Assembly (NCBI GenBank): GCA_026874595.1
Contig: CM049317.1
Span: 63,940,118 to 64,004,117, forward strand
Reading direction: 5' to 3'
Length of the DNA stretch: 64,000 nt
Origin: Sipunculus nudus
Taxonomy: Eukaryota > Annelida > Sipuncula > Golfingiida > Sipunculidae
Shown here in pieces: positions 63,059 to 64,000 of the stretch. Below the pieces are notes generated by a model. The model worked only from the letters and a program-made list of their open reading frames with translations. It had not been told where the DNA came from and made no database searches. How positions within the stretch are numbered: position 1 is the stretch's first letter; every line of letters starts with the position of its first letter. The position numbers were made by a program, and so were the translations under genes.

Positions 63059-63737
63059 GTGCTGAGTTGACAGTGCTCATGACAGTGCTCAAATGTGCCA
63101 ACTGTTTTTGAACAAATCACACAACATCATTTTTTTGTGGAAAAAAAATTAAATGAAAAATATGTTTTTCCTCCAGGAATTGGGTACATTGATGCAAAAT
63201 CTATATTTGTATTTTTATAGGCAATAGTGTTATATGATAATAAAATAAGATATGGAATACGTTTGCTTGAGCTGAAGTCCATGTGTATGGCAAAACATAC
63301 CTGGTGTAGAGATCTTTCTAGACAATAAACTAACAGTGGTACTCTGTCTATCCGTAGACTCTTTGAATGTGTTTATATGCATTTTCATTCAATCAGCTTT
63401 TAAGTCCGGGTGGAACCGGTTCGGTGGAGTAACAACATTATATTAAAGTACTAAAACTACGCTTCAATTTTTTATAATAATCCCCCCATATTGCAAGAAA
63501 TCCTTGTATATGATGTGAAGGCTAAAATATTCTAATTTTTAACTTATCTGAAGGATAGATCGCAGAACGCAGTTTACTAGTGCACATGCAGGATTCTATC
63601 ACATGTCAGTCATGTGATGAACTTCTAAGGCCAAAAAAATATAAAAGGTTTGGTTCTCAGGCATTGCCCGCGATACTATTTGATAAGATACCCTGTTTTA
63701 TATAGTGCTTTTACCCGTTTAGAAAAAAAATTCTGGT
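63059..63737. other. Intergenic, nothing recognised
   Basis: AT-rich sequence with no supported gene or repeat. Confidence 0.4.
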
Positions 63738-63872
63738 CTCTTCATGCTTTTCTTTGATCATATGACATTTTTATCAAAAATAAAAAAAAAATTATCAACA
63801 AGTAAAAAAAAATAAAATAAAATATCGCTCGCCCGCTCTGATTTCTGAAAATAGTGCCTAAGAACCATACCT
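63738..63872. repeat. Dispersed repeat, copy B (partner at 19288)
   Basis: Same block order as 19288-19412, with longer A tracts. It is followed by a T run and 14 G (63885-63898). Confidence 0.5.
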
Positions 63873-64000
63873 GTTTTTTTTTTTGGGGGGGGGGGGGGAG
63901 GGGGGGCCAATAACTGCAAATATGGTGAAGAAAGTTAGGCGAGGTTTTGGATATTTGCGGGGCGAAAGACGGATGGAGGGATGCACTCGGTGCATTTCAG

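Overview
The window looks like nuclear DNA of an AT-rich marine invertebrate, most likely a lophotrochozoan and probably a mollusc (inference). The signs are short exons split by GT/AG introns, mostly in phase 1, a family of small secreted C-type-lectin-like (CTLD) genes, many AT microsatellites and poly-G/C runs, and long gene-poor stretches full of decayed transposons. No bacterial or organellar features are seen.

Layout. 1-4288 (+): 3' part of a membrane-anchored receptor with one and a half CTLDs, a stem, one membrane segment and a cytoplasmic tail. 5567-6430: solo LTR. 7232-11228 (-): complete four-exon secreted CTLD gene. 14033-14209 (+): orphan CTLD exon. 16.2-17.5 kb: two facing arrays of a 43-bp repeat. 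18.1-18.4 kb: 32-bp tandem repeat. 23690-31444 (+): candidate secreted cysteine-rich (PAN/apple-like) gene whose fourth exon is split by a 6.6-kb terminal-inverted-repeat transposon (24808-31413). That transposon encodes a zinc-finger/XPG-nuclease protein in several frames and best fits the Academ (AcademX) superfamily. 32391-33277: second solo LTR.

35.4-54.7 kb is a large, diverged inverted duplication around a spacer of about 4.3 kb. The left arm keeps an intact secreted CTLD gene (37488-39246, -), which is a pseudogene in the right arm (50581-51944, +). The right arm carries a different CTLD gene (46681-48049, +), which the left arm lacks at the matching position. 59702-60655 (-): class A GPCR in one coding exon. 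61705-62504: third solo LTR. The last 1.5 kb holds a hairpin and a palindrome cluster with two CRE octamers.

The CTLD genes share a design: a signal-peptide exon, a novel-looking exon of about 55-60 residues ending near an I-F-N motif, and a CTLD split over two exons, with phase-1 joints. They are plausibly secreted recognition or immune-type proteins, though most lack the canonical calcium/sugar-binding residues. The main novelty lies in the transposon-split exon, the inverted duplication with reciprocal loss of CTLD genes, and CTLDs that lost both cysteines of the inner disulfide together.
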